NCBI GenBank assembly: GCA_045616485.1 | Contig: JAZLGU010000066.1 | Coordinates: 1-29,507, forward strand | Source: RGIG3528 sp045616485 | GTDB lineage: Bacteria > Bacillota > Clostridia > Lachnospirales > Lachnospiraceae | Reading direction: 5' to 3' | Length of the DNA stretch: 29,507 nucleotides | Shown: positions 16,745-25,489 of the stretch, piece by piece | Numbering within the stretch: position 1 is the first letter of the stretch | Layout: each line of letters opens with the position of its first letter | Notes under the pieces: model-generated | Seen by the model: the letters and a program-made list of their open reading frames with translations, nothing else | Database searches by the model: none | Told to the model about the DNA's origin: nothing | Made by a program: the position numbers and the translations under genes

Positions 16745-18780
16745 CTGAAAATTGCTTCCTTTCCTACTGATATTATGAAGGTGTACAGGCTCTCCCACAT
16801 GATGGAGAGGATGATACCGACTATTGCGAAAATAATCATGAAGAAGGCTGTAATAATAAAGCTTCTTACTGTTTCCTTGAAGGTGTAGTCATGTACTGTC
16901 ATGAATCCGATAAAGCCTGTAATCACGCTCCAGATAATACCAATCATCAGGATAATGGTCAGCATAAAGGACTCATTATAAGTAAGTACATGTGAAACCA
17001 ATGTTACAGCCAGCATGGAGATACCTGCAGGAACCAGTGCATAGGCAGGAATCATATATACCTGACGTAAAATGCCGTCGCCGTCTGTAATGCTGGTCAC
17101 CAGGTAATTACCGATAACGAAGAGGAAAATAATGGCAAAGAAGCCTATAACAATGGCTGTAAGATCCATGTCTTCCACTTCAACATACTGATAGATAAAG
17201 CCTTTTGAGGTCTGATAAGCCATGTATATTACAAAAAATACAAGGTACAGAACTGTTGCTCCCAGAACACTGCCTTTTCTATGCTTTCTCATTTCATAGT
17301 AAAGATCAAAGGGCTTTTTACATATTTTGAAAGCCAGCCCAAAATCTTTAAACACAGGAAGCTTACCTAATTTCTCGGCAAGACTCTTTTTGAAATTGGT
17401 ATAAAACTTTGTTTTCTTATCTACTCTGCCCAGTATGAAAATTACCAGCAGCAGACCGATCATTATAGCCAGTGCTATGGAAAGATGTGCCTGAATATAA
17501 TCGTTTCTTACTTCCCAGAAAGCATCTGAATATCCGCCCTTATTATTGGCCACCTCAAAATGCTTCATGGCGTTGGCATAGTCCTCTGCATGGAGGTAAG
17601 ACTTTCCAATGCCGTTGTGGGCCAGGGCTGACATCTGATTCAGTCTTAACACTTCCTCCCAGGCACTTCTTGATTTGTCATAATAGCCGCTTTCGTAGAG
17701 ATTCATGGCTTCATATACCTTCTTGGCATATTCAGTGGTCTTGAAGCTCTGAACATATCCCTTTAAAGAATCCAAAGCCCAGATGCTGCCATGACTGTCT
17801 ACAGCTATTGCGTTCAGCTTTGTGAAAAGTCCTACTATATCTTCGTCAACTACAGTAGAACCGAAGGAGAAAATTTCCTCTCCGTTTTTGGAATAAACAT
17901 TTATATAGCCCTCTGTAGATGCTGTATAAATAAGACCGGAATTATCTACATACACATCTGTAATTGTAGGATAGGACCATACCTTATTCTTAAACATATT
18001 GCCACCGTTGGTGGAATGTTTTTTCATACCGTTGTAATTAAGGCCTGAAGTAGCTGTATATACGATACCGTCCTTATCTACGTGAACATTGGCAAATACT
18101 GTAGGATTGATATCCATAAGACTGGCCAGCTGATCTCTGGTAAAGAAAAGCTTCTGTATACGCTGAGATAAGGTCAAATCTGCATCATTAACCGCAAAAT
18201 ATCCCAGAAATTCACCGGTAGCTGCCAGCTGGATTACACCGTTATAAACACCTTCACCAATGATATAAATGCTGCCGCCATCGTCAACTGCTACTCTTTT
18301 GGGCTCGTACAGTGTATCCTTGAACATAGGAGCATCAGGCTTAGTTATGGTATTTTTGATATTAAAATCCTTATCAAAAATGAATATTGCCTTGGCTCCT
18401 GAATCCGCTACATAGATGTCAAAATTCTTGGTAACGAACACACCTCTGGGAGTGGAAAAGCCTGCGTAATTCAGCTCATCCAGTACCTTTCCGTTGTTGA
18501 TATCATATTTCACAATTCTCTTATTACCTGTATCTGCAATATAGAGAATGTCATTGTTATCTATGAAAATTTCTTCCGGTCTGTTCAGATTAAGACTGGT
18601 CAGTGTCAGATTGGGAAGATAGGCATCCTGGGTACGAATCCAATTTCCTTTGCTATCCTCCGCGTATGTATAGGATGTGGCCTGTTCAGCAAATGCGCTG
18701 ATGCCGGGAACGGTAAGCACTATTGCAAGTCCCAGCAGAAATGCTGTTACTATATGCAGTTTTCTTTTAAAAGTACCCAT
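16741..18780 (-). CDS. NHL-propeller / TPR / Yip1-type membrane protein of unknown function
   Basis: This 679-aa protein has an unusual layout. A signal peptide (about 1-31) precedes an extracytoplasmic NHL-repeat beta-propeller (about 60-345). Its clear repeats are RPEEIFIDNNDILYIADTGN, TPRGVFVTKNFDIYVADSG and EPKRVAVDDGGSIYI. A short TPR region follows (about 352-425, with ALAHNGIGKSYLHAEDYANA), then a transmembrane segment (431-450), a basic cytoplasmic stretch, and a C-terminal domain with about five membrane segments (about 505-662) resembling Yip1. The propeller probably binds glycan or partner proteins outside the cell, tethered to a membrane domain that could touch the permeases; this is inference. 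It lies 25 bases after a permease gene and overlaps the DUF5696-like gene by four bases. The domain order is readable, but the function is unknown to me. Confidence 0.82.
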   Translation of the reverse strand: MGTFKRKLHIVTAFLLGLAIVLTVPGISAFAEQATSYTYAEDSKGNWIRTQDAYLPNLTLTSLNLNRPEEIFIDNNDILYIADTGNKRIVKYDINNGKVLDELNYAGFSTPRGVFVTKNFDIYVADSGAKAIFIFDKDFNIKNTITKPDAPMFKDTLYEPKRVAVDDGGSIYIIGEGVYNGVIQLAATGEFLGYFAVNDADLTLSQRIQKLFFTRDQLASLMDINPTVFANVHVDKDGIVYTATSGLNYNGMKKHSTNGGNMFKNKVWSYPTITDVYVDNSGLIYTASTEGYINVYSKNGEEIFSFGSTVVDEDIVGLFTKLNAIAVDSHGSIWALDSLKGYVQSFKTTEYAKKVYEAMNLYESGYYDKSRSAWEEVLRLNQMSALAHNGIGKSYLHAEDYANAMKHFEVANNKGGYSDAFWEVRNDYIQAHLSIALAIMIGLLLVIFILGRVDKKTKFYTNFKKSLAEKLGKLPVFKDFGLAFKICKKPFDLYYEMRKHRKGSVLGATVLYLVFFVIYMAYQTSKGFIYQYVEVEDMDLTAIVIGFFAIIFLFVIGNYLVTSITDGDGILRQVYMIPAYALVPAGISMLAVTLVSHVLTYNESFMLTIILMIGIIWSVITGFIGFMTVHDYTFKETVRSFIITAFFMIIFAIVGIILSIMWESLYTFIISVGKEAIFR

Positions 18781-18805
18781 GATTTTTATCCTTATTTTGA
18801 AAAAT

Positions 18806-19696
18806 TTACTTAATTCCTGAATGACTCATTGTGTTCATAACCTGTGACTGCATACAAATGAATATAATGAGGTTTGGTACAAACATAATGACAGATGCTG
18901 CTGCAGTAATGCCCGCTGCGGCAATTGCATTATTTGTGGAAAGAGAACCTAAGTAGTAAGCAAGAGTTCTCATGGTGTCTGATGTGGTATAGTTGTTGGA
19001 TGCTTCTGTAGCCATCCATACCTGCTGGAAGGTAAGTACTACTGATGTTGCCAGCGCAGGTCTTATAAGAGGAACAATGATTTTTCTTATAATGGTCAGC
19101 TCTTTTGCTCCATCTACTACCGCTGCCTCTATAAGGGCATCCGGTATCTGGTCCGTAAACTGCTTTACCAGGAAAAGACCTACCGGCATGGCCGCCAGAG
19201 GAAGTACATGCACAGCCCAGGTATCTGTAAGATTCATTTTGGTGATAACCAGGTATCTGGCTATTGCTACTGCTGTAGGCACGAACATAAGTGCCAGCTG
19301 GTTGATTTCGAAAAGAATCTTTTTTCCTTTAAAGTTCTTCTTTGCAAAGGTGTATGCGCCCAGCACTGTAATCACCAGATTCAGTAAAACCGTAAGGAGA
19401 GTGACGATTACTGAATTCAGAAGATATCTAAGCATTGGAACGCCTGTTGTTGAAGAAAGCTTAAAAAGGTTTTTAAAATTGGTAAGTGTAGGATTGTGTG
19501 CAACAATGTGGGGAGGGAAAGCGAACAGCTCACCCAGCGGCATGAATGCACGGCTAATAATCATAATTACCGGAAGTATCATAAAGAGTGCCAACGGTAC
19601 CAGAATTATATAAAACTTTATTTGCGAAGCGCTGAATCTTCTTGGGTCTATTTTGGAGCCCTGGAAGCTGCTTCTTCTTTTCTTTTTCTTTGCCAT
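18806..19696 (-). CDS. Carbohydrate ABC transporter permease of the nested module (MalG/LplC type)
   Basis: This 296-aa inner-membrane permease has six hydrophobic segments and the EAA loop EAAVVDGAKELTIIRKIIV near residue 190. A lysine/arginine-rich N-terminal tail (MAKKKKRRSS) is cytoplasmic. The ATG lies directly after AGGAGGAGCC, a strong ribosome site. It is paired with the permease just upstream (9-base gap) and followed by the NHL/TPR/Yip1 gene. It is distinct in sequence from the second permease pair at 12471-14308, so the locus encodes two separate importers. Confidence 0.9.
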   Translation of the reverse strand: MAKKKKRRSSFQGSKIDPRRFSASQIKFYIILVPLALFMILPVIMIISRAFMPLGELFAFPPHIVAHNPTLTNFKNLFKLSSTTGVPMLRYLLNSVIVTLLTVLLNLVITVLGAYTFAKKNFKGKKILFEINQLALMFVPTAVAIARYLVITKMNLTDTWAVHVLPLAAMPVGLFLVKQFTDQIPDALIEAAVVDGAKELTIIRKIIVPLIRPALATSVVLTFQQVWMATEASNNYTTSDTMRTLAYYLGSLSTNNAIAAAGITAAASVIMFVPNLIIFICMQSQVMNTMSHSGIK

Positions 19697-19705
19697 GGCT
19701 CCTCC

Positions 19706-20620
19706 TTAGTCTTTTTCACCGAAAAGCTTATGCGCTACCAGATTGAACAGGTAAACAATCAGGAGCAATACTACGGAAACTGCTGATGCGTAGCCCATCT
19801 CGTATCTGATGAAACCATAGTCTTCAATATGGTTGGTAATCAACTGTCCTGCATACTCAGGTGTAGGATTGGCACCGGAAAGAGTAACTCCGATCCAGCC
19901 CATGTTGAAAGCATTTACGATAGCCATAACAGCACCGAAAAGCATCTGTGGCTTCATGGAAGGTACTGTAATATATATAATTTCCTGGAAACGATTCTTG
20001 ATACCGTCCATATAAGCTGCTTCATAAAGCTCTTTGTCGATATTCAGAATACCTGAAATCATAGCCAGGAAGCCAATACCCATTGCTGACCACAGAGAAA
20101 CTATAATCATGATTAACATGAAGTAGTCCTTGGTAAGAAGGAACTGTATCGGCTGATCGATGATGTCCAGCTTCATAAGCCATGAGTTCATCCAGCCTCC
20201 CTGGTCACCGGAAAAGATTGTTTTCCAGATAACACCGATAAATACAGCACCTACCATGGATGGTGTATATATGCAAAGAGAAAGGATAGTACGGGGGATC
20301 GGCTGAATCTGTGACAGCGTCCAGGCGATAAGGAAGGATAAAACATATCCACCGGGTCCCACAATAAGGGCATATAAGAAGGTATTTGGTAATACCTTTT
20401 TAAGGAAAACCGTATCCTGTGTAAACAATGAAATGTAGTTCAGCATCCCGGTGAAGCTGGGAGCATTAATAACATCAAAGTAGGTAAAGGAAAGGGCTAC
20501 TGCAATGATTACAGGCACCAGGATAAACATTGAGAAAAGGATAATGTAGGGAGAAAGCAAAAGGTAAGCCTTTGCATCATGCTTATTGAGCCTTTTTGAT
20601 TTTTTAAGATTGTTACTCAC
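19706..20620 (-). CDS. Sugar ABC transporter permease of the nested module (MalF/LplB type)
   Basis: This 304-aa permease has six membrane segments and the EAA motif YEAAYMDGIKNRFQEIIYI around residue 199. It starts with GTG (20618-20620), overlapping the TGA stop of the giant binding-protein gene as GTGA, with AAGGAGAAAAG as its ribosome site just upstream. The overlap ties its translation to that binding protein, which is strong contextual evidence that they form one transporter. It carries a basic cytoplasmic N-terminus (NNLKKSKRLNKHD). Confidence 0.9.
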   Translation of the reverse strand: MSNNLKKSKRLNKHDAKAYLLLSPYIILFSMFILVPVIIAVALSFTYFDVINAPSFTGMLNYISLFTQDTVFLKKVLPNTFLYALIVGPGGYVLSFLIAWTLSQIQPIPRTILSLCIYTPSMVGAVFIGVIWKTIFSGDQGGWMNSWLMKLDIIDQPIQFLLTKDYFMLIMIIVSLWSAMGIGFLAMISGILNIDKELYEAAYMDGIKNRFQEIIYITVPSMKPQMLFGAVMAIVNAFNMGWIGVTLSGANPTPEYAGQLITNHIEDYGFIRYEMGYASAVSVVLLLIVYLFNLVAHKLFGEKD

Positions 20621-23544
20621 CTTTTCTCCTTTCCGGCCTTTTCGATATTTGCTCTGATCCAGTCAATATCTCTGATTACATAAGGCTTCAGCATATTGCC
20701 TGCCTCATCGTAAAAGCCAAGTTCTTTCATTTTTTTCTTTATTTCTCTGTTGATTTCAATTACCTTTTCATCAGCTGCTACCTGAGCCGACTCACCATCC
20801 AGCACCATGGCATTCCAAATATCTGAAATGGATCTTTCCAGCAGGTACTGACCCGGTGTACGAGGTACATCTCTCAGCCACTCTGACATGGAAAGAATGA
20901 TCTCTTTATCTTCCTGGTCGATAGGAGCCTGCTCCAGAGCCTCCAGATTGGATGGCAGCCAGAAATAAGTATCACCATAGCTGGACCTCAGTGTGTATGT
21001 GTACTCTACTGCTGTTTCCTTCTCTGTCCACCACTTAAGAAACGCCCATGCTTCTTCAGCCTTGTCAGTATCTTTAAAGATAACGCCGCCGGAGCCGTTG
21101 GCTACATACCATCTGGCTACGCTGCCATCTTCCTGCTTGGTACCAAGGTAAGGAGCCAATGCCCACTGACCCTGTAGCTCTGCTGCGCCATTCTTAATCA
21201 GAATGTAGGTATTGCTATCGCATATACCGATAGGAAGTGTGGAATATCTGAAGGAGTTAAAAAATTCATTTACTGTAGTGTCCAAAGAGTAAGCCACAAA
21301 GAGCTCTCCCAGACGCTTTAAGCCCTGAACTGACTCTACTGAATCAATTGCTGTAGACATACCGTCATCTGTGTAAAGGTGACCGCCATTCTGGTAAAGA
21401 AGCGGTGTAGTCTGATAGAACCATTTGTATCCAACACCTGAAGAGATGTTGTGGTAGAAATTCATACCGTATCTCTGAAGGGTAGGAAGAAGATTAATCA
21501 GCTCATCCCATGTATCCGGCACTTCCAGATTCAGATTGTTAAAAATATCCGTTCTGTATATAGTAGCTGCAAAATCCATAGTCTCAGGTATTGCATAGAT
21601 ACCTTCGTTATAGGTATAAGGCACCATGGTACCCGGAGCAAAGCGGCCTGCTGTTTCCCAGAAGTCAGGGAATCGGGTCAGATCATAAAGAGCTCCACGA
21701 CAAGCCAGATCAAATGGCATGTATGAGGAAAGACCAAGCGCTACGTCAGGAGTATCATTGGCTGCTGAAGCCAGTGTAAGCTTGTTGGCATCAGGCATTA
21801 CGGATATCTTTACCTTAATGCCCGTCTTTGGTGTAAACTCTGTATCCACCATTTTCTGTAAAAGGTCAACGTGAGTAAGGGCTCTGTTTACCCAGATCTC
21901 CAGTACTTCGTCGTCATTATCCTTGATTTTGTACTTAGGAGAAGTAAAGGAGTAGTAAACACCAGCTATGGAGTTACCGGCTGTTTTAAATACATTAGCC
22001 TTTGCCGCAGGCAGCTTTTTTCCACTGTCGCAGAGGTAAATTCTATCAAGTGAGAAGCTTTCCTTCATAAGTGCTGATGTAAATGTGGACATAGCCACCA
22101 GCATGGAATTGTCACGTCCTGTCAGATCAGATGTATAAAGAGCGATTTCATCGGGATATTCAGCCATCTCTGTCACAAACTGCTCTGCTTTATCTAAGTA
22201 AGACATAAGAGCACTGTTGGTGCCGTAGTCCATGTCATACTGGAGGGTGTAACGAATATGCTGAAGAAGTGTCTTATATGCAGCCAGGTAATCAGCAATC
22301 TCAGGAATGTACTGAGTCATTTTCCATGTCCTGTACTTGTCAGGATTTTCTCCGGCAATTTTCTTAATCTCCAGAGCAAAATCTGTAACGTGGGCCGCAA
22401 TAAGTCTGCCGTATCTGAGTGCCTCTGCAATAGCTTCGCCTTCTGTCTTTATGGTAAGCTTATGCTCTCCTGCTGTCAGATATACGTAATATGGATTACC
22501 TTTCTCGTCAGCCAGCACCTTGTTAGCCCAGGAGCCACTGGTGTACTCGAAAGGATAGCTTTCAAATTCTTTAAAAGGAACCTGTCCATCGATTCTGATA
22601 GTCTGGAAGGAATTGGTCTCTTCCTTGTCATTGGAGTAGTGAAGTGCTACTGCATAAAGGCCATCTTTTTCAACCTTGACAGTATAATTTATTTCAGCTC
22701 CTGTACTGGTCCAGGAGAGAATGTTCAATTTCTTGTATTCTGCATTGAAAGGGTAAAGAGCCGGATTCTGTGAGGCTTGATATATAATCTCTGCAGAATT
22801 TTTATCTGTGTAGTCTGTTGCATTAATGGAAATCAAATCGTGGACAACATTTTTGTCCTTGTATTTTTCCTTGTAGGTGGTGTAGTCAGGAGCCTTACTC
22901 TCAGCTGACTCCACATAAAGGCTGCCTACCTCAAGTCCATCGTTGGATACATTGGTAATAGTGATGGTATTGGCACCCTTTTTAAGACTTACGGGAAGGG
23001 GTGCTGCTGAAGAGTAGGTGTTATTGAAAAGATAGGTCTTATAAACGCCTGGCACCTTGCTCTGAACAGGAGCTATCTGATCGCCGTATCTGTCTGTCTG
23101 ATACTCTGATACGGAATCCTTCCAAATAATTGGAAGTGCTATGGTTTTTTGCTCGGAATACTGATTTTTACCATTTACCGCTATGGAAATGGTGTACTCC
23201 AGATAGGTATTGTCTGCAGGCTTATAGTCCAGGGCTAAATAATATATACCGTCTGCTTCAGCATTAACTGTATATTCGATAACCTTCTGATAATTTAATT
23301 CCTGCAGGTCTTTTTTCACTTCATAACTACCTTTTCCCGGTAATAATGACTGCAAAAGCTTGTAGTCCACCAGGGTAAGGTCTGCACTATTCACGGAGCC
23401 TGCCAGAAGCGTATATGCATTTTTCAGTTCTTCAGGGCTTACATCGTCTACATATTTTGCCTGATTCCTGCCAAAAAGCAGGAAGGCTCCGACGCCCAAC
23501 AATATAACAACTGCTATTGTAATTAAAATCTTTTTTAGCTTCAT
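20617..23544 (-). CDS. Giant membrane-anchored solute-binding protein with carbohydrate-binding-like domains
   Basis: This 975-aa protein is about twice the size of normal sugar-binding proteins. It starts with a short hydrophobic anchor (residues 5-24) and has no lipobox cysteine. Two beta-rich regions with galactose-binding or CBM-like features follow (about 75-212 and 245-380; for example AEADGIYYLALDYKPAD and VEKDGLYAVALHYSND). A helical region (385-535) leads to a family-1 extracellular solute-binding domain (about 545-940) with LEIWVNRAL, DVALGLSSYMPFDLA, YAIPETMDFAATIYRTDIF and AWAFLKWWTEK. It probably captures a large or complex glycan and passes it to the two permeases that follow, the first with a GTGA overlap. 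It lies downstream of the first lipoprotein gene, separated by a strong hairpin, so it is probably expressed at a lower level. Confidence 0.86.
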   Translation of the reverse strand: MKLKKILITIAVVILLGVGAFLLFGRNQAKYVDDVSPEELKNAYTLLAGSVNSADLTLVDYKLLQSLLPGKGSYEVKKDLQELNYQKVIEYTVNAEADGIYYLALDYKPADNTYLEYTISIAVNGKNQYSEQKTIALPIIWKDSVSEYQTDRYGDQIAPVQSKVPGVYKTYLFNNTYSSAAPLPVSLKKGANTITITNVSNDGLEVGSLYVESAESKAPDYTTYKEKYKDKNVVHDLISINATDYTDKNSAEIIYQASQNPALYPFNAEYKKLNILSWTSTGAEINYTVKVEKDGLYAVALHYSNDKEETNSFQTIRIDGQVPFKEFESYPFEYTSGSWANKVLADEKGNPYYVYLTAGEHKLTIKTEGEAIAEALRYGRLIAAHVTDFALEIKKIAGENPDKYRTWKMTQYIPEIADYLAAYKTLLQHIRYTLQYDMDYGTNSALMSYLDKAEQFVTEMAEYPDEIALYTSDLTGRDNSMLVAMSTFTSALMKESFSLDRIYLCDSGKKLPAAKANVFKTAGNSIAGVYYSFTSPKYKIKDNDDEVLEIWVNRALTHVDLLQKMVDTEFTPKTGIKVKISVMPDANKLTLASAANDTPDVALGLSSYMPFDLACRGALYDLTRFPDFWETAGRFAPGTMVPYTYNEGIYAIPETMDFAATIYRTDIFNNLNLEVPDTWDELINLLPTLQRYGMNFYHNISSGVGYKWFYQTTPLLYQNGGHLYTDDGMSTAIDSVESVQGLKRLGELFVAYSLDTTVNEFFNSFRYSTLPIGICDSNTYILIKNGAAELQGQWALAPYLGTKQEDGSVARWYVANGSGGVIFKDTDKAEEAWAFLKWWTEKETAVEYTYTLRSSYGDTYFWLPSNLEALEQAPIDQEDKEIILSMSEWLRDVPRTPGQYLLERSISDIWNAMVLDGESAQVAADEKVIEINREIKKKMKELGFYDEAGNMLKPYVIRDIDWIRANIEKAGKEKR

Positions 23545-23580
23545 TTTCTTGCGTCCTTATAGTGCCTCTTTTATTAAATT

Positions 23581-23608
23581 GGGGCCTACGGAATGCTCCG
23601 CAGGCCCC
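23581..23608 (-). terminator. Intercistronic hairpin after the first binding-protein gene (partial terminator or mRNA stabiliser)
   Basis: GGGGCCTACGGA (23581-23592) pairs with TCCGCAGGCCCC (23597-23608) with one mismatch and a 4-base loop, in the 85-base gap after the lipoprotein gene. The minus-strand tail (AATTTAATAAAA) is a weak U-tract, so incomplete termination or protection of the upstream message is likelier than full termination. On the plus strand it is followed by CGTTTTT. Confidence 0.7.
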
Positions 23609-23629
23609 CGTTTTTAAAAGAGAGAATTT

Positions 23630-25330
23630 TTACTTAAATTTGTCATCTGTAAAACCGTAGAATCTCTTAAGACCATTTCTAAGGTTTGAGTCAGCGATCT
23701 TGAAACGATCATTAGCTTTCTTGTTCCACTCTGTAAGATTTGCCTTTACAGTATCAAGCCAGTTAGCCTCGTATACAGCTACGCCTGTAGTATCTGTTTC
23801 GGAAACGTGGTTCCACTCCTTAAGGCACTCTGTCTGCTGGTCGTTCTCAGTTACATAGTAAGGATATGTCTTATCTGAAATATCCCAGAACTTACCTTCC
23901 TTCCAAAGCTTAACAACTTCCTGGAAACCAGGCATAAGCTTTGCATCAGCATATCTCTTGTGAGCATCTACGCTGTACCAGATTTTCATCTGATCATCAA
24001 ATAAAGAACCTGTTACAAGAGGGAAGGAGTCATTAAGAGATGTAACCTGTACGCCATTGTCATTGTAAAGCTGGTTAGCTCTAGCCTGCATAGACTCAGA
24101 AGATCCACACCAGAATGAGCCAAATGCATAAGCAAGGTCAAGCTTTGCCTTCTCTGCTTCGCTAAGCTCAGGATTGCCATCATCTACTGCGTAGTTATGA
24201 ATAGCCATAGGGTCGATTACGAGACCGATTGTATTTCCCTTGTAAGGTGTAGAAGGTCTTGGGTAGATATCCCAGTCAGAAGACTGTACAGCATTACCAG
24301 GCCATGTACCATCAGCATTCTGAGGCTTAACAGCTGCGCCCATCATCCAAGGGTCACCTTCGTAAGCAAGAACGTAGTTCTTTGTGAAGAAGCTGTAACC
24401 CCACCAGCCGCCGTCATTCATAAGCTCAACATCCATTGCGCCTGCATTCCACTTTGCCCAGATCTCATACTCAGCCCATCTAGGGATATAAGAAAGAAGG
24501 GATAAAACTTCATCAGATGCAATATTTACTCTATCGCCGCTACCATTGAAGCCTGTCATCTGTGCGTTTACAGTAGTGGTACCTGTATCAATGAAGTGAG
24601 TAGGTGAGCCAAAGATTGTACCCCAGAAGGTCTTGTTATCCGCTGATGTGATGAAGTCTGTGTACTGGTCTATATTCCAGTTTGGCTCAGGTACATCAAT
24701 ATTGTTAGAATCAGCGAGCTCCTTATTTACCCAAACGCCCCAAGGCTGGATAAACTGAGGAAGACCTGCCTGGAATCCATAGTAGTTCATGGTATTCATG
24801 ACACTAGGATTGAAAAGCTTGTACATAGGATCATCCTTGTAGATGGAGAGATCAGCGATCATACCATCTGCCACATCTCCTGGAAGATCGTTAGCTGCAT
24901 ATACATCAGGATACTTACCATGCTCCTGCTTGAAGTTATCAAGCTTCTGTCTCCATGTGGTCTCATCTGCATTTGGGTCACCAGACTGAGCGAAGAGATT
25001 AATCTTTACATTAGGATAGAGCTTATTAAACTCTTTAGCCAAAGCGTAAACCGCAGCTACATTCATACCTGTAATATCCTGAGGGTCTAAATCCTGTTTA
25101 CCAAGATCCTCGTAGTAAACGCTGTCACCAGACCAAACCATTACATCGATGGCGCCGGATGTATTCTTATCAAGAGTCTTCCAAAATGCTTCTGCTGTTG
25201 AACCATTGTCAGGATTAGTAGTGTCTGTAGGATTCTTATCACCCTTGCCACCACAAGCTGCCATAGAACCAACAACCATTACTGTAGCAAGAGCTAATCC
25301 CAGAGCTCTTTTAAGCTTGTTGTTGAACAT
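23630..25330 (-). CDS. Carbohydrate ABC transporter solute-binding lipoprotein
   Basis: This 566-aa precursor is a surface lipoprotein with lipobox MAAC (C26) followed by a Gly/Asn/Thr-rich linker. The mature part is a tryptophan-rich family-1 sugar-binding protein with IDVMVWSGDSVYY, FNKLYPNVKINLFAQSG, KYPDVYAANDLPGDVADG and AYAFGSFWCGSSESMQA. Tryptophans are common in oligosaccharide clefts, consistent with beta-glucan fragments. I chose the ATG at 25328-25330 because GGAGG lies seven bases upstream and gives a proper signal peptide; a longer frame reaches 25411. It is the first gene of the operon. The promoter (25399-25427) and an operator-like palindrome lie directly upstream, and a hairpin after the gene should keep its expression higher than that of the downstream genes. 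Its cognate permeases are probably the pair at 12471-14308. Confidence 0.93.
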   Translation of the reverse strand: MFNNKLKRALGLALATVMVVGSMAACGGKGDKNPTDTTNPDNGSTAEAFWKTLDKNTSGAIDVMVWSGDSVYYEDLGKQDLDPQDITGMNVAAVYALAKEFNKLYPNVKINLFAQSGDPNADETTWRQKLDNFKQEHGKYPDVYAANDLPGDVADGMIADLSIYKDDPMYKLFNPSVMNTMNYYGFQAGLPQFIQPWGVWVNKELADSNNIDVPEPNWNIDQYTDFITSADNKTFWGTIFGSPTHFIDTGTTTVNAQMTGFNGSGDRVNIASDEVLSLLSYIPRWAEYEIWAKWNAGAMDVELMNDGGWWGYSFFTKNYVLAYEGDPWMMGAAVKPQNADGTWPGNAVQSSDWDIYPRPSTPYKGNTIGLVIDPMAIHNYAVDDGNPELSEAEKAKLDLAYAFGSFWCGSSESMQARANQLYNDNGVQVTSLNDSFPLVTGSLFDDQMKIWYSVDAHKRYADAKLMPGFQEVVKLWKEGKFWDISDKTYPYYVTENDQQTECLKEWNHVSETDTTGVAVYEANWLDTVKANLTEWNKKANDRFKIADSNLRNGLKRFYGFTDDKFK

Positions 25331-25398
25331 AAATTTTCCTCCACTTTTGATTAGCGTTCCTGCCTCCGGATGACAGGGACAATTTTGTTTGTGAGGAC

Positions 25399-25427
25399 AT
25401 ATTACACCCATTTGTTTTAAATGTCAA
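25399..25427 (-). promoter_or_regulatory. Main promoter of the beta-glucan operon
   Basis: On the minus strand, TTGACA (25422-25427, perfect) and TAATAT (25399-25404, 4 of 6) are 17 bases apart. Transcription would start near 25392, giving a leader of about 62 bases before the lipoprotein ATG. The palindrome at 25426-25443 overlaps the -35 box. Confidence 0.65.
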
Positions 25428-25443
25428 TAAAAACGTTTTTATT
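25426..25443. promoter_or_regulatory. Candidate LacI-family operator at the main promoter
   Basis: AATAAAAACGTTTTTATT is a perfect 18-bp palindrome centred on CG, typical of LacI-family sites. It overlaps two bases of the -35 box. The 12-bp core is identical to that at 4990-5005. Confidence 0.65.
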
Positions 25444-25468
25444 TTTTTTCAATTTGTATACCTTGCAC

Positions 25469-25480
25469 AAAAATCGTTTT
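25469..25480. promoter_or_regulatory. Degenerate copy of the operator core
   Basis: AAAAATCGTTTT, with its CG centred at 25475/25476, lies 41 bases (about four helical turns) from the centre of the operator at 25434/25435. It resembles the core AAAAACGTTTTT but is not a clean palindrome. Confidence 0.3.
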
Positions 25481-25489
25481 ATATGGCAC

